A stretch of 64,000 bases of DNA, taken from positions 1 through 64,000 of the forward strand of contig NZ_QJTF01000018.1 of NCBI RefSeq assembly GCF_003217235.1, written 5' to 3'. This DNA is from Paramesorhizobium leguminum (GTDB lineage Bacteria > Pseudomonadota > Alphaproteobacteria > Rhizobiales > Rhizobiaceae). Below are positions 1-8,520 of this stretch, in pieces. Position 1 is the first letter of the stretch. Each line of letters opens with the position of its first letter. Below the pieces are notes generated by a model, which was not told the origin of the DNA, searched no databases, and worked only from the letters and a program-made list of their open reading frames with translations. The translations under genes were made by a program, and so were the position numbers.

Positions 1-32
1 GCGATTCCCGGGGTGGCCATCCCGGGAATCGC
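1..32. terminator. perfect 12-bp stem hairpin
   Basis: Arms GCGATTCCCGGG and CCCGGGAATCGC are perfectly complementary around an 8-nt loop. There is no T-run after it, so it may be a bidirectional terminator-like structure for genes outside the window or simply one of this genome's palindromic repeats. Confidence 0.5.
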
Positions 33-71
33 ATCCAGCCTCAGCGCCAATTAAGCATGAAACAAACAGAC

Positions 72-166
72 AATTCCTGTGCTTGTCACAGGAATTCATG
101 CCTCAACCTATCCATTCACCACAACGGTGCAAAAGGGACAGCAAGCGATTCCCTCAAAAGAGGAAG
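72..166. repeat. dispersed ~95-bp palindrome-headed repeat, copy 1
   Basis: It begins with a hairpin (ATTCCTGTG / CACAGGAAT around CTTGT). It continues with about 70 bp nearly identical to 3116-3209, with a few substitutions and a 1-bp length difference. It abuts the 3' end of the permease gene at 173. Confidence 0.85.
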
Positions 167-172
167 CGCGCT

Positions 173-1597
173 CTAAACTGGCCTATTGCGAGGTTTCACG
201 TTGGATGCATTAACGCCGATGAGTTTGGAGCGGACGAACCAGATGGCGATGATGGCGGCTGCGGAGAGCAGGCTGAGCGTCACCTGCGACCGGGTGCCTT
301 GCTCCAGAAGCATCATCACGATGATTGCCGCCATTCCGGCGAAGGTGGCCAGCGAGAGCCAGGGATGGAACCACATCTTCACCTTGAGGCGCTCTGGCGG
401 TGTGCGCGGACGCAATATCAATTGCGAGACGGTGATGAACATATAAACGAAGAGCATGATGGCGCCGGACGAGTTCAGCAGGAATAGGAATATCGTGTCC
501 GGCGCGAGATAGGCGGCGATGACGGCGACATAGCCAACCAGCGTCGAGGCAAGGATCGTCCGTATCGGCACGCCCTTGGCGCTTGTTTTGGCGAGCCAGG
601 CGGGCGCATCGCCGCGCTTGGCCAGCACGAACAACATGCGCGAGGCGGTGTAGAGACCTGAGTTCAGGCAGGATAGAACAGCGGTCAGGACCACGAAATT
701 CATCGCATCGCCGCCAAAAGGGATATTCATCTTGTCGAGGGCGGCGACGAAAGGCGACGTGTTGGGGGCGAGGCTGTTCCACGGCAGGATGGTGGTAAGA
801 AGCAATATGGAGCCGACATAAAAAATCAGGATGCGGATGACCACCGAGCGGGTGGCCTGGACGACCGCCCGTTCCGGATCCTTCGCCTCCGCGGCGGCGA
901 CGGTGGCGATTTCCACGCCGACCATCGAGAACACGACAATGGCGATGCCGGTGAAGATCGCGCCGGGCCCGTGCGGCAGGAAACCGCCGGCGGGATCGAT
1001 ATTCAGGAAACTCATGGGTTCGCCGGGCCAAAGGCCGAATACATAGGAGACACCGAGCGCGAGGAAGGCGACGATCGCCGCGACCTTGATGCTGGAGAAC
1101 CAGTATTCGAATTCGCCGAAGGAGCGGACGGAATAGAGATTGGTCGCGGTCATGACGACGATGAGACCGAGAGCCGCCGCCCATAGCGGCACGTCGGGCA
1201 TCCATTTCTGCAGGATGCCGGCACCCGCCACGGCTTCCGCGCCAACGACGATCACCCAGAAATACCAGTAGAGCCACGCGACCGTGAAGCCGGCCCAATC
1301 GCCCAGCGCCAGCCTTGCATATCTGGAGAACGAACCCTCGACGGAATTGGCAATCGCCATTTCGCCAAGCATCCGCATCACCATGACGATCATCAGGCCT
1401 GTGAGGGCATAGGTGATGAATGCGGCAGGCCCCACGCTGCGAATGACAGCGCCGGAGCCGACGAAAAGACCGGCGCCAATGACGCCGCCCATCGCAATCA
1501 TGGTGATGTGCCGCGGCTTCAAGCCATGATGGAGTTCGGCGCTCAACTCGGGAGCCGATTGCTTGCGATTATTCCGCTCTGGGGCCATTTTCTTCAT
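173..1597 (-). CDS. amino acid permease (APC superfamily, AnsP/GabP type)
   Basis: A 474-residue inner-membrane transporter predicted to take up amino acids by cation symport. The N-terminus after a short charged segment carries the APC signature around GGVIGAGLFVGSG (about residues 37-49), followed by roughly 12 hydrophobic segments, the usual size for the AnsP/CycA/GabP group. Substrate cannot be told from sequence. The open frame extends upstream to 2128, but that part overlaps popZ in antisense and has low-complexity composition. I therefore start at the ATG at 1597 (MKKMAPER); the ATG at 1588 is an alternative with better spacing to a GGAAAG. Stop codon TAG at 173-175. Confidence 0.88.
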   Translation of the reverse strand: MKKMAPERNNRKQSAPELSAELHHGLKPRHITMIAMGGVIGAGLFVGSGAVIRSVGPAAFITYALTGLMIVMVMRMLGEMAIANSVEGSFSRYARLALGDWAGFTVAWLYWYFWVIVVGAEAVAGAGILQKWMPDVPLWAAALGLIVVMTATNLYSVRSFGEFEYWFSSIKVAAIVAFLALGVSYVFGLWPGEPMSFLNIDPAGGFLPHGPGAIFTGIAIVVFSMVGVEIATVAAAEAKDPERAVVQATRSVVIRILIFYVGSILLLTTILPWNSLAPNTSPFVAALDKMNIPFGGDAMNFVVLTAVLSCLNSGLYTASRMLFVLAKRGDAPAWLAKTSAKGVPIRTILASTLVGYVAVIAAYLAPDTIFLFLLNSSGAIMLFVYMFITVSQLILRPRTPPERLKVKMWFHPWLSLATFAGMAAIIVMMLLEQGTRSQVTLSLLSAAAIIAIWFVRSKLIGVNASNVKPRNRPV

Positions 1598-1868
1598 ATC
1601 TTTCCGACAATCCCGGTGACGCGAACATGCCAGTTTGCGAACGGAAATGTGTCTAAGTGCTGAATGCCGATAGGGCTCGGTTGGTTGCATTGCCTCTTTC
1701 GCGGCAATTCTAGGCGGTTGCATGGCAATATGGTTTATGATTCGATAATTCTGTGGGTTGGCCTTCCCATCGGACCTGGAGGGATTCTCAAACCCGGTTT
1801 CGTCCGGTACCTTGTGTTCATGGAGTCGCCTTCGCAGTGGCAGACATGGTAACCAGTACAGGCGGGAT

Positions 1869-2807
1869 ATGGCACAGACATCGAGCGCAGCGCGCGAGCC
1901 GTCCATGGAAGAGATTCTGGCTTCCATTCGTCGGATCATCGAGGACAGTGATGTGGTGCGGCAGAGTGTGCCGCCCAAGCCGGAGCGGCCGCTTTCCGAA
2001 CGCCCAAATGTGGCCGAGCGTCCGCATGTAGCGCCGGTGCGTGTGGCGCCAGTGCGCGGCGAGATCGCCGAATTCCGGCGCGAACCCGAACCGGTGTTGC
2101 GTTCCCCGCACCCTGTCCAGACCGCCACGCCTGTTCAAGCGACTCAAACAGTTCAGGCCTCGCCGCTTGAGCGCGAGGCCGAACGCAGCGGTCGGCGCAA
2201 CGAGCAGGCGGATGAGGCGATGAATGCGCTTGCCGCGCGCATCGGCTTGCGCGGTGCTCTGGATGTCAAGGGCGAAGCTGCGACCCAAGCAGCGTTCAAG
2301 CCGGCCTTTATAGCCATCGACGAGGATGACGAACCCGAGCTCGATGCCGTCAATGATGATTTGCCTGCCAAGGCCGAAGCGCTCAAACAAGCCCACGCCA
2401 TGGCGAAACCAGAGATGGGCACGGTTAAGCCGGATGTGACGTTTGCTGCAGTTGGTCGCGCGGAACCGGTTGAAAAGCCGGGACGCGTGGTGGATCAGGG
2501 GCCGCAGTTTCTTACCACCCAGCCGGCGCCTGAAAAAACGGAACCCGTTTTCGAAGAGCCGGCGGCGCCGTATGTTGCAACCGATACGCCGCCGATAATT
2601 TCGCAGGTAACGGGCCTGCAGGTGGCCGCTGCCTTCGAGGGGCTTTCAAGCGTCATGCGGGCCGAGCAGCGCCGGTCCTTCGATGAGATGGCGGAGAAAA
2701 TGCTGCGTCCCATGCTGCAGGACTGGCTGGACAACAATCTACCTTCGCTTGTCGAGCGGCTGGTGCGCGAGGAAATCGAGCGTGTGGTGCGCGCCGGACG
2801 GGGATAA
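1869..2807 (+). CDS. popZ: PopZ-family polar organizing protein (DUF2497)
   Basis: A 312-residue protein with the PopZ layout. A short N-terminal helix (EPSMEEILASIRRIIED, about residues 10-26) recruits clients. A long proline-, alanine- and acid-rich middle is poorly conserved. The C-terminal pair of helices ends in LQDWLDNNLPSLVERLVREE and drives oligomerisation. In Caulobacter, PopZ forms polar microdomains that anchor parS/ParB; Brucella and Agrobacterium have orthologues. The ATG at 1869 fits the family N-terminus, although the frame is open further upstream. It stands alone here, with repeats downstream. Confidence 0.9.
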   Translation: MAQTSSAAREPSMEEILASIRRIIEDSDVVRQSVPPKPERPLSERPNVAERPHVAPVRVAPVRGEIAEFRREPEPVLRSPHPVQTATPVQATQTVQASPLEREAERSGRRNEQADEAMNALAARIGLRGALDVKGEAATQAAFKPAFIAIDEDDEPELDAVNDDLPAKAEALKQAHAMAKPEMGTVKPDVTFAAVGRAEPVEKPGRVVDQGPQFLTTQPAPEKTEPVFEEPAAPYVATDTPPIISQVTGLQVAAAFEGLSSVMRAEQRRSFDEMAEKMLRPMLQDWLDNNLPSLVERLVREEIERVVRAGRG

Positions 2808-2845
2808 ACCGCAGTTGTCAGTACTAGCTTGAAATCGTTTCCCCT

Positions 2846-2888
2846 CCAGTCGTCATTTTCGGGCTTGTCCCGAGAATGACGACTGGAT
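2846..2888. repeat. palindromic repeat, CTTGT loop
   Basis: Arms of 18 bp (17/18 complementary, CCAGTCGTCATT...CGGG and CCCG...AATGACGACTGG) flank the loop CTTGT. It lies just after popZ and may act as its terminator. Confidence 0.75.
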
Positions 2889-2995
2889 GAGGCGTGTCGT
2901 CCTGCTAGCGTTCAATTAGACAATGACAATCTTTAGAGCATTTCATTTTTAGGTTGAAACGGTGATATTCTTTTATCGGTGCGGACTGTTTCACC

Positions 2996-3209
2996 GTTGA
3001 GGCATGGATTCCTGTGACAAGCACAGGAATGACGGCAATATGGCTTTTGACACCAGCCCAAACATTTCTGCCTGCAAGACGATGAAGTTTCAGGCGAAGA
3101 ACCCGCTCTTCCGTCATTCCTGTGCTTGTCACAGGAATCCATGCCTCAACCTATCCATTCACGACAACGGCGCAAAAGGACACCAAGCGATTCCATCAAA
3201 AGAGGAAGC
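2996..3209. repeat. inverted pair of 40-bp repeats plus ~95-bp repeat copy 2
   Basis: 2996-3035 and 3111-3150 are exact reverse complements over 40 bp, each holding a hairpin with stem ATTCCTGTG and loop CTTGT or ACAAG, and they flank 75 bp of other DNA. From 3116 to 3209 the right arm continues into the same repeat as 72-166. I see no gene between 2889 and 3344. Confidence 0.85.
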
Positions 3210-3274
3210 TCCCTGCATAGGCTAAATTTTTCGATTTCATGACGGTCGGTTCCACTCACTTCTTCGTACGGCAG

Positions 3275-3297
3275 ATCCTCGGGACAAGCCCGAGGAT
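3275..3297. repeat. palindromic repeat ATCCTCGGG / CCCGAGGAT, loop ACAAG
   Basis: A 9-bp perfect stem. The same stem occurs at 16860-16882 and is the target interrupted by the prophage (17012-17027 plus 53316 onwards). Confidence 0.8.
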
Positions 3298-3344
3298 GAC
3301 GATTGAAGCGGGATGCCCTAATCGCTGATGGCCCGTTGAGCCCA

Positions 3345-4838
3345 TCATTCCAGACCCAGCGGCGCTTCCTGCACACGGTCGCGCAAGGGGCGTTCTTCCA
3401 TGGCGATGACGGCGGCGAGCGCAATGAGAAGGCCTGCCGCTGCCGCAGCGAATACCCATCGGAAAACAACGGCAATATCAAGCCCGTTCGCTGTGAAACT
3501 TTGAGCGAAGGTTTCCATCGTGATGTGGCCTGCGACCCCGGGCGGAAGGCCGCCCATGAGGATCGCGCCGAAGCCCGCAACCACGAGCGCGCCGCCCAAC
3601 GAGCGGAAGAAGTTCATGGTGGAGGTCGCGGTGCCCATCTGGTGGGAAGCGACCGCGTTCTGGATGGAGACCGTGGATACGGGCAGAAGCGTGCCGAGCC
3701 CGATCCCGGCTATGGCGAGAAAGACTTCCAGCTCGGTAACGGACAAGCTTCGGGGGACGGCCGCAAGAAAGGCAAGCGCCGCGACGGCAACGGCAAGGCC
3801 AACCATCGGCATGCGTTTATAATGCGCAACCCGCGCCATCGTTTGCCCCGTAGCCGTGGCGCCCAGCATGGTGCCGAGCATGAGCGGCATCATGGCGAGG
3901 CCGGATTGGCTGGCGCTGAGGCCATAGACGGTCTCCAGATAGATCGGCAGATAGATGATGAGCCCCATGAACGTGCCCATGCAGAAGCAGGCGGCGATCG
4001 TTCCCATCGCAACGATTCTGTTGGCGAGCACCTCGACCGGGATCAATGGCTCCGGCGCGGTCATGAGCCGCCTGATGAACCCAGCCCATAGTATCGCTGA
4101 AAATGCAAAAAGACCGAGGATGACCGGCGAGCCCCAGGGGTAGCTGAGCCCGCCCCAGTTGAGCGCAAGCATCAACGAGACGGTGGCGCTCGCCATGAGC
4201 ACTGCGCCGAGGACATCGAGACGATGCGGACGCTCGTAACGCGGGAGCTTCTTGAGAAGCGTGCTCGTCATCCAGAATGCAAGGAAGCCGAGCGGCACGT
4301 TGATCCAGAAGATCGCCGACCAGTGCAGATGTTCGGCGAAAAAGCCGCCTATGAGAGGACCGGCGATGCTCGATGTGATGAAGACCGCTGCGATGTATCC
4401 CTGGTAGCGGCCGCGCTCTTTAGGCGAGACGACATCGGCTATGATGGTCTGCGGAAGAGCCATGAGGCCGCCGCCGCCCAAACCTTGCAGGGCGCGCGCC
4501 ACGATCAGCACCGGCATGGTGGGCGCAAGCGCGCTGGCGACCGAGCCGACGACAAAGAGGCCGACCGAGACGAGAAGTGTCACCCGGCGCCCCATGGTAT
4601 CGGCCATCTTGCCGTATAGCGGAGTAACCGCCGTCGCAGTGAGAAGATAGGCAGTGACGATCCATGACAGCAAATGAACGTCGCCAAGATCCTGCCCGAT
4701 GGTCGGCATGGCGGTGGCCACGATGGTCTGGTCGAGAGAGCCCAGCAGCATGGCGAGCATGATGCCGAAGACGATGGACCGTGTCTCGGCGTGAGTAAGT
4801 GTTGCCTTTTTGGCCGGCTTGGATCGCGCAACAGTCAT
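3345..4838 (-). CDS. MFS drug exporter, DHA2 (EmrB/QacA) type
   Basis: A 497-residue proton-driven exporter of the inner membrane. Visible signatures are the first-helix motif LGSLDQTIVATAMPTIG (about 37-53), the loop 2-3 motif GKMADTMGRR (motif A, about 75-84) and RALQGLGGGGLMALPQ (motif C/B region, about 115-130). These are typical of the 14-helix DHA2 group. Substrates of the group include antimicrobials and dyes; none can be assigned here. It is monocistronic. The C-terminus is short and charged (EERPLRDRVQEAPLGLE). Confidence 0.88.
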   Translation of the reverse strand: MTVARSKPAKKATLTHAETRSIVFGIMLAMLLGSLDQTIVATAMPTIGQDLGDVHLLSWIVTAYLLTATAVTPLYGKMADTMGRRVTLLVSVGLFVVGSVASALAPTMPVLIVARALQGLGGGGLMALPQTIIADVVSPKERGRYQGYIAAVFITSSIAGPLIGGFFAEHLHWSAIFWINVPLGFLAFWMTSTLLKKLPRYERPHRLDVLGAVLMASATVSLMLALNWGGLSYPWGSPVILGLFAFSAILWAGFIRRLMTAPEPLIPVEVLANRIVAMGTIAACFCMGTFMGLIIYLPIYLETVYGLSASQSGLAMMPLMLGTMLGATATGQTMARVAHYKRMPMVGLAVAVAALAFLAAVPRSLSVTELEVFLAIAGIGLGTLLPVSTVSIQNAVASHQMGTATSTMNFFRSLGGALVVAGFGAILMGGLPPGVAGHITMETFAQSFTANGLDIAVVFRWVFAAAAAGLLIALAAVIAMEERPLRDRVQEAPLGLE

Positions 4839-5109
4839 GGGCGGGATATGGCTCGCAGGATAATGTTCATGCCGGGATTCGGTAGTAACAGTATTGAGAA
4901 TAATGAATTTGAAGCAAGTTAAGAAAGTTTAAGTCCTGTTATATTGTTGGTTGCGCGTTAAATATACGCATTACTATCCAGTCGACATAAGGGCTGCGCA
5001 TCGCGGTAGGACGTGCGGACGGCTCCCTATTAAGACCGTTTCCGCTCTTGCCTCGCTGCGTGCTTTGCACTAGCGAATAAAGCCACGAAATCCATGAGTG
5101 ACAAGCAGC
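4839..5109. other. intergenic region, divergent MFS / gatB
   Basis: 271 bp that must contain the promoters of both flanking genes. It includes an AT-rich stretch (about 4880-4970). I see no operator palindrome, RNA gene or repeat here. Confidence 0.5.
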
Positions 5110-6609
5110 ATGACCCTTATCGATACGCGTACGCCTGAACCCAAACGTCTCATTTCCGGTGCCACCGGTGAATGGGAGGTGATTGTCGGCTTGGAGGTCC
5201 ATGCCCAGGTAACGTCGAATTCGAAGCTGTTCTCCGGCGCTTCCACTTCCTTTGGCGCGGAGCCCAACTCCAATGTCTCGCTCGTCGATGCGGCGATGCC
5301 CGGCATGTTGCCGGTAATCAATATGGAATGCGTCGCCCAGGCGGTCCGCACGGGGCTGGGTCTCAAGGCGCAGATCAACCTGAAGTCGGTCTTCGATCGG
5401 AAGAACTATTTTTATCCTGATCTGCCGCAGGGCTATCAGATATCGCAGTTCCAGCAGCCAATCGTCGGCGAGGGTATTGTGACCGTTTCGGTTGGTCCGG
5501 ATTCGAAGGGCCAGTTCGAGGATATCGAAGTGGGCATCGAGCGCCTGCATCTGGAGCAGGACGCGGGCAAATCGATGCACGACCAGCATCCGACCATGTC
5601 CTATGTCGATCTGAACCGTTCCGGCGTAGCGCTGATGGAGATTGTGTCGAAGCCCGACATTCGCTCGTCGGAAGAGGCGAAGGCTTATTTGACCAAGCTG
5701 CGCACCATCCTGCGCTATCTGGGCACCTGCGATGGCAACATGGACGAAGGTTCGATGCGTGCCGATGTCAACGTCTCCGTGCGCCGCCCCGGCGAGCCGT
5801 TCGGCACGCGCTGCGAGATCAAGAACGTCAATTCCATCCGCTTCGTCGGCCAGGCCATCGAATATGAGGCGCGCCGGCAGATCGCTATCTTGGAGGATGG
5901 CGGCAAGATCGATCAGGAAACGCGCCTGTTCGATCCGGTGAAGGGCGAGACACGCTCGATGCGCTCCAAGGAAGAGGCGCACGACTATCGCTATTTCCCC
6001 GATCCGGACCTGTTGCCGCTGGAATTCGACCAGGCTTTCGTAGACAGCCTCGCCGCGGAATTGCCGGAACTGCCCGACGATAAAAAGGCAAGGCTGATCA
6101 GCGAGCAGGGCCTTTCGGCCTATGATGCGTCGATCCTCGTCACCGAGAAGGCCATCGCCGATTATTATGAGGCGGTCGCCACGGGCCGGGACGGCAAGAT
6201 GGCCGCCAACTGGGTGATCAACGATCTTCTCGGCGCGCTCAACAAGGCCGGCAAGGGTATCGAGGAATCGCCCGTATCGCCCGCGCAATTGGGCGGCATC
6301 ATCGATCTCATCAAGGAAGGTACCATCTCCGGCAAGATCGCCAAGGATCTGTTCGAAATCGTCTGGAACGAGGGCGGCGATCCGAAGGCGCTGGTGGAAG
6401 AGCGCGGCCTGAAGCAGGTGACCGATACTGGCGCCATCGAGAAGGCCGTGGACGAGGTGATCGCCGCCAATCCGGACAAGGTGGAGCAGGCCAAGGCCAA
6501 GCCGACGCTTGCGGGCTGGTTCGTCGGTCAGGTGATGAAAGCCACCGGCGGCAAGGCCAATCCGCAGGCGGTCAGCGATCTGGTAAAGGCAAAACTGGGT
6601 ATCGAATAA
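5110..6609 (+). CDS. gatB: Asp-tRNA(Asn)/Glu-tRNA(Gln) amidotransferase subunit B
   Basis: A 499-residue subunit of GatCAB, which converts Glu-tRNA(Gln) (and Asp-tRNA(Asn)) to the amidated form using ammonia from GatA. The N-terminal cradle carries [13 protein letters not shown] (about 21-33) and the family block [30 protein letters not shown] lies in the ATP/phosphoryl-transfer site. The YqeY-like tail domain ends [16 protein letters not shown]. Start: ATG at 5110 ([11 protein letters not shown]) matches the Brucella-type N-terminus; an in-frame GTG lies at 5098. gatA and gatC are not adjacent, as is common in this order. Confidence 0.96.
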   Translation: MTLIDTRTPEPKRLISGATGEWEVIVGLEVHAQVTSNSKLFSGASTSFGAEPNSNVSLVDAAMPGMLPVINMECVAQAVRTGLGLKAQINLKSVFDRKNYFYPDLPQGYQISQFQQPIVGEGIVTVSVGPDSKGQFEDIEVGIERLHLEQDAGKSMHDQHPTMSYVDLNRSGVALMEIVSKPDIRSSEEAKAYLTKLRTILRYLGTCDGNMDEGSMRADVNVSVRRPGEPFGTRCEIKNVNSIRFVGQAIEYEARRQIAILEDGGKIDQETRLFDPVKGETRSMRSKEEAHDYRYFPDPDLLPLEFDQAFVDSLAAELPELPDDKKARLISEQGLSAYDASILVTEKAIADYYEAVATGRDGKMAANWVINDLLGALNKAGKGIEESPVSPAQLGGIIDLIKEGTISGKIAKDLFEIVWNEGGDPKALVEERGLKQVTDTGAIEKAVDEVIAANPDKVEQAKAKPTLAGWFVGQVMKATGGKANPQAVSDLVKAKLGIE

Positions 6610-6624
6610 TAGGTATCGAATAAG

Positions 6625-7125
6625 ATGTGGCTGAGAACCGCGACCAAGGACGACATTCCCGCCGTTCGGGAGCTTCTGATCGAAACCTGGCATTCGACCT
6701 TCGATGACGTATTCGGCGTCGAGACGGTGAATGCCATCACCGACAAATGGCATTCTGCCGATGCCCTGAAGAAGCAGCTCTCCAAGCCCTATTCGGAATT
6801 CATTCTCGCCGATGATGGCTCCGATCTCTACGGCATGGCCTTTGCCAGCCAGAACGACCAGACATTCGCCAATCTGCATCAGCTCTATGTGCGGCCTGAA
6901 AAGCAGGGGCAGGGCGTTGGCGGCCTGCTTCTGGTGGAAATCGAAAGCGCGTTTCCGAATGTGCGCAAGCTGCGGCTGGACGTGATCGAGAAGAACGCCA
7001 AAGCGCTCCAGTTCTATGAAGCCAGGGGATATGCCAAGACCGGGCGCACGGAAAACTGGGGCGAGCCGGATTCGGGCATTGCGGTGTTGACGATGGAAAA
7101 AGCACTGGCGGACTGGTCGTTATAG
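6625..7125 (+). CDS. GNAT-family N-acetyltransferase
   Basis: 166 residues with the single-domain GNAT fold. The acetyl-CoA pyrophosphate loop is visible as RPEKQGQGVGGLLL (about 91-104), preceded by LHQLYV and followed by the strand/helix NAKALQFYEARGY. It starts 15 bp after gatB and is probably co-transcribed with it. The acceptor substrate is unknown. Confidence 0.88.
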   Translation: MWLRTATKDDIPAVRELLIETWHSTFDDVFGVETVNAITDKWHSADALKKQLSKPYSEFILADDGSDLYGMAFASQNDQTFANLHQLYVRPEKQGQGVGGLLLVEIESAFPNVRKLRLDVIEKNAKALQFYEARGYAKTGRTENWGEPDSGIAVLTMEKALADWSL

Positions 7126-7216
7126 GCGGGTTTGCTTATATCGGCATCAACTTGACCCTTGCCTTGGCTGGACGATGGGGCCATAAGCGGGGCCTGTTCT
7201 TTGGACTAGGAATGCC

Positions 7217-7615
7217 ATGAAAACCCTTCTGCTGCAGATTTTCACCTGGTGGAATAGAGAGACCATCGGCACGCGCCTCCATACATGGCGCAAGGGCCAG
7301 CGCGTCGGGGAGGACGAATTGGGCAACGTCTATTATCAGGGCGGGACCGATTCCGAAGGCCGCACGCGCCGCTGGGTGATTTACGCCGGTTATGCCGAGG
7401 CATCTTCCATTCCGCCCGGCTGGCACGGCTGGATGCACCATCGCACCGACACGCCGCCATCAGAGGAAAACTACAAGCCCTGGTCCTGGCAGAAGCCGTT
7501 TCAGCCCAACATGACCGGCACGCCCTATGCCTATAGGCCGCAAGGCTCGATGGCGAGCCTGGGCGAGCGCCCGAGGGTGACGGGCGATTATGATGCCTGG
7601 ACGCCGGGAAACTGA
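7217..7615 (+). CDS. NADH:ubiquinone oxidoreductase NDUFA12-family protein
   Basis: 132 residues, matching the bacterial homologue of the complex I accessory subunit NDUFA12 (B17.2). Features are TWWNRETIGTRLHTWRKG near the N-terminus, the conserved DELGNVYYQ segment, and RRWVIYAG.AE.S.IPPGWHGWMHH (about 52-76). It is found in alphaproteobacteria beside a DUF2155 gene, as here. It probably acts in assembly or stability of complex I at the inner membrane. Confidence 0.9.
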   Translation: MKTLLLQIFTWWNRETIGTRLHTWRKGQRVGEDELGNVYYQGGTDSEGRTRRWVIYAGYAEASSIPPGWHGWMHHRTDTPPSEENYKPWSWQKPFQPNMTGTPYAYRPQGSMASLGERPRVTGDYDAWTPGN

Positions 7616-7733
7616 GCATGATCCCGAACCGAAGGTCAGCGACAGCAAAAAGTTGCAGACTTTTCGGATAAGATCATGCGGCTAAAACAATTAGAGCGGG
7701 ATGCTTCATTCAACTTGACCTGCATCCCGCTCT
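7616..7733. repeat. two adjacent palindromic repeats after NDUFA12 gene
   Basis: GCATGATC (7616-7623) pairs with GATCATGC (7672-7679). Then AGAGCGGGATGC (7693-7704) pairs perfectly with GCATCCCGCTCT (7722-7733). The second hairpin could terminate the transcript. Nothing else is seen between 7616 and 7868. Confidence 0.7.
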
Positions 7734-7868
7734 GATTTCAGCGGATTGATGGAGATTTATCGGCTGGTGGCCTTGAATGGCCACGTTCTCCGGGTATGAA
7801 TAGGCCCCAGGGGAAGGGTGCCTGTTTCAAAATCGATCAACCCGGATCATGCGGAAACCGAATTGACA

Positions 7869-8300
7869 ATGCACCATACGACGCGACGCTTTAACCGCCG
7901 CTTTTTAGCCCGTTCCGCCACTGCGCTGTGCTTTCTGGCCGCTGCCATCGCTCCCGCCGCCGCAGAGCGCATCGCCAATCCGATTGCCGAGTTCTCCGGC
8001 CTCGACAAGATCACCGGGCGTATAACCACCTTCGACGTTTATATGGATGAAACGGTGCAGTTCGGCGCCCTGCAGGTGACGCCGCGCGTATGCTATTCAC
8101 GCACCGATGACGAGGCGCCCAAGACCGACAGCTTCGTCGAAGTCGATGAGATCACCCTGAACAGGAAAATCCAGCGCATTTTTTCAGGCTGGGTGTTCAA
8201 GGACAGCCCCGGCCTCAATGCTATTGAGCATCCTGTTTATGATGTCTGGCTGAAAGACTGCAAGCAGAAGTCGGATGTCGCGGCGCCGGAGGGGAAGTAG
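7869..8300 (+). CDS. DUF2155-domain exported protein
   Basis: 143 residues. A signal peptide (RRFLARSATALCFLAAAIAP, cleavage near AAA-ER at residue 33) precedes a small beta domain with the family blocks ITGRITTFDVYMDETVQFGALQV and RIFSGWVFKDSPGLNAIEHPVYDVWL. Two cysteines (VCYS and DCK) may form a disulfide. Function is unknown; the domain is conserved in alphaproteobacteria next to the NDUFA12 gene. I start at ATG 7869, since the longer frame from 7818 adds residues before an otherwise normal signal sequence. Confidence 0.87.
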   Translation: MHHTTRRFNRRFLARSATALCFLAAAIAPAAAERIANPIAEFSGLDKITGRITTFDVYMDETVQFGALQVTPRVCYSRTDDEAPKTDSFVEVDEITLNRKIQRIFSGWVFKDSPGLNAIEHPVYDVWLKDCKQKSDVAAPEGK

Positions 8301-8331
8301 AGTTTCATTTTTAAAATGCCGGGGCGGGAAC

Positions 8332-8515
8332 ACCCCCCTCTGGCTTGCCAGCCATCTCCCCCTCAAAGGGGGAGATTACGCCTTCAAAAAGTTCGGCACC
8401 AATCGCAACCGTTGCAAGACAAGCGTTGATGGCCGCGTCAGCCAATCTCCCCCCTTGAGGGGGAGATGCCTGGCAAGGCAGAGGGGGGTACGCCTTGCGA
8501 TTTCATTAAAACAGT
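8332..8515. repeat. ~185-bp palindromic repeat B, copy 1
   Basis: It has mirrored ends (CCCCCCTCTGGCTTGCCAG... and ...CTGGCAAGGCAGAGGGGGG) and internal arms CATCTCCCCCTC / GAGGGGGAGATG. The same architecture and much of the same sequence recur at 61366-61546, and its ends recur at 16813-16846 and 53339-53370. Confidence 0.85.
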
Positions 8516-8520
8516 ACCGC

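Noticed and set aside
1598-2128. N-terminal extension of the amino acid permease
   Set aside because: It would overlap popZ in antisense and adds Arg/Ser/Thr-rich sequence not seen in APC permeases.
4939-6879. 646-codon minus-strand open frame opposite gatB
   Set aside because: It is antisense to a strongly conserved gene and reads as low-information, His/Arg/Ile-rich sequence; high GC keeps such frames open.
8332-8515. CRISPR array or RNA gene in the repeat-B region
   Set aside because: The sequence is one inverted structure, not regularly spaced direct repeats; no cas genes or tRNA-like folds are seen in the window.
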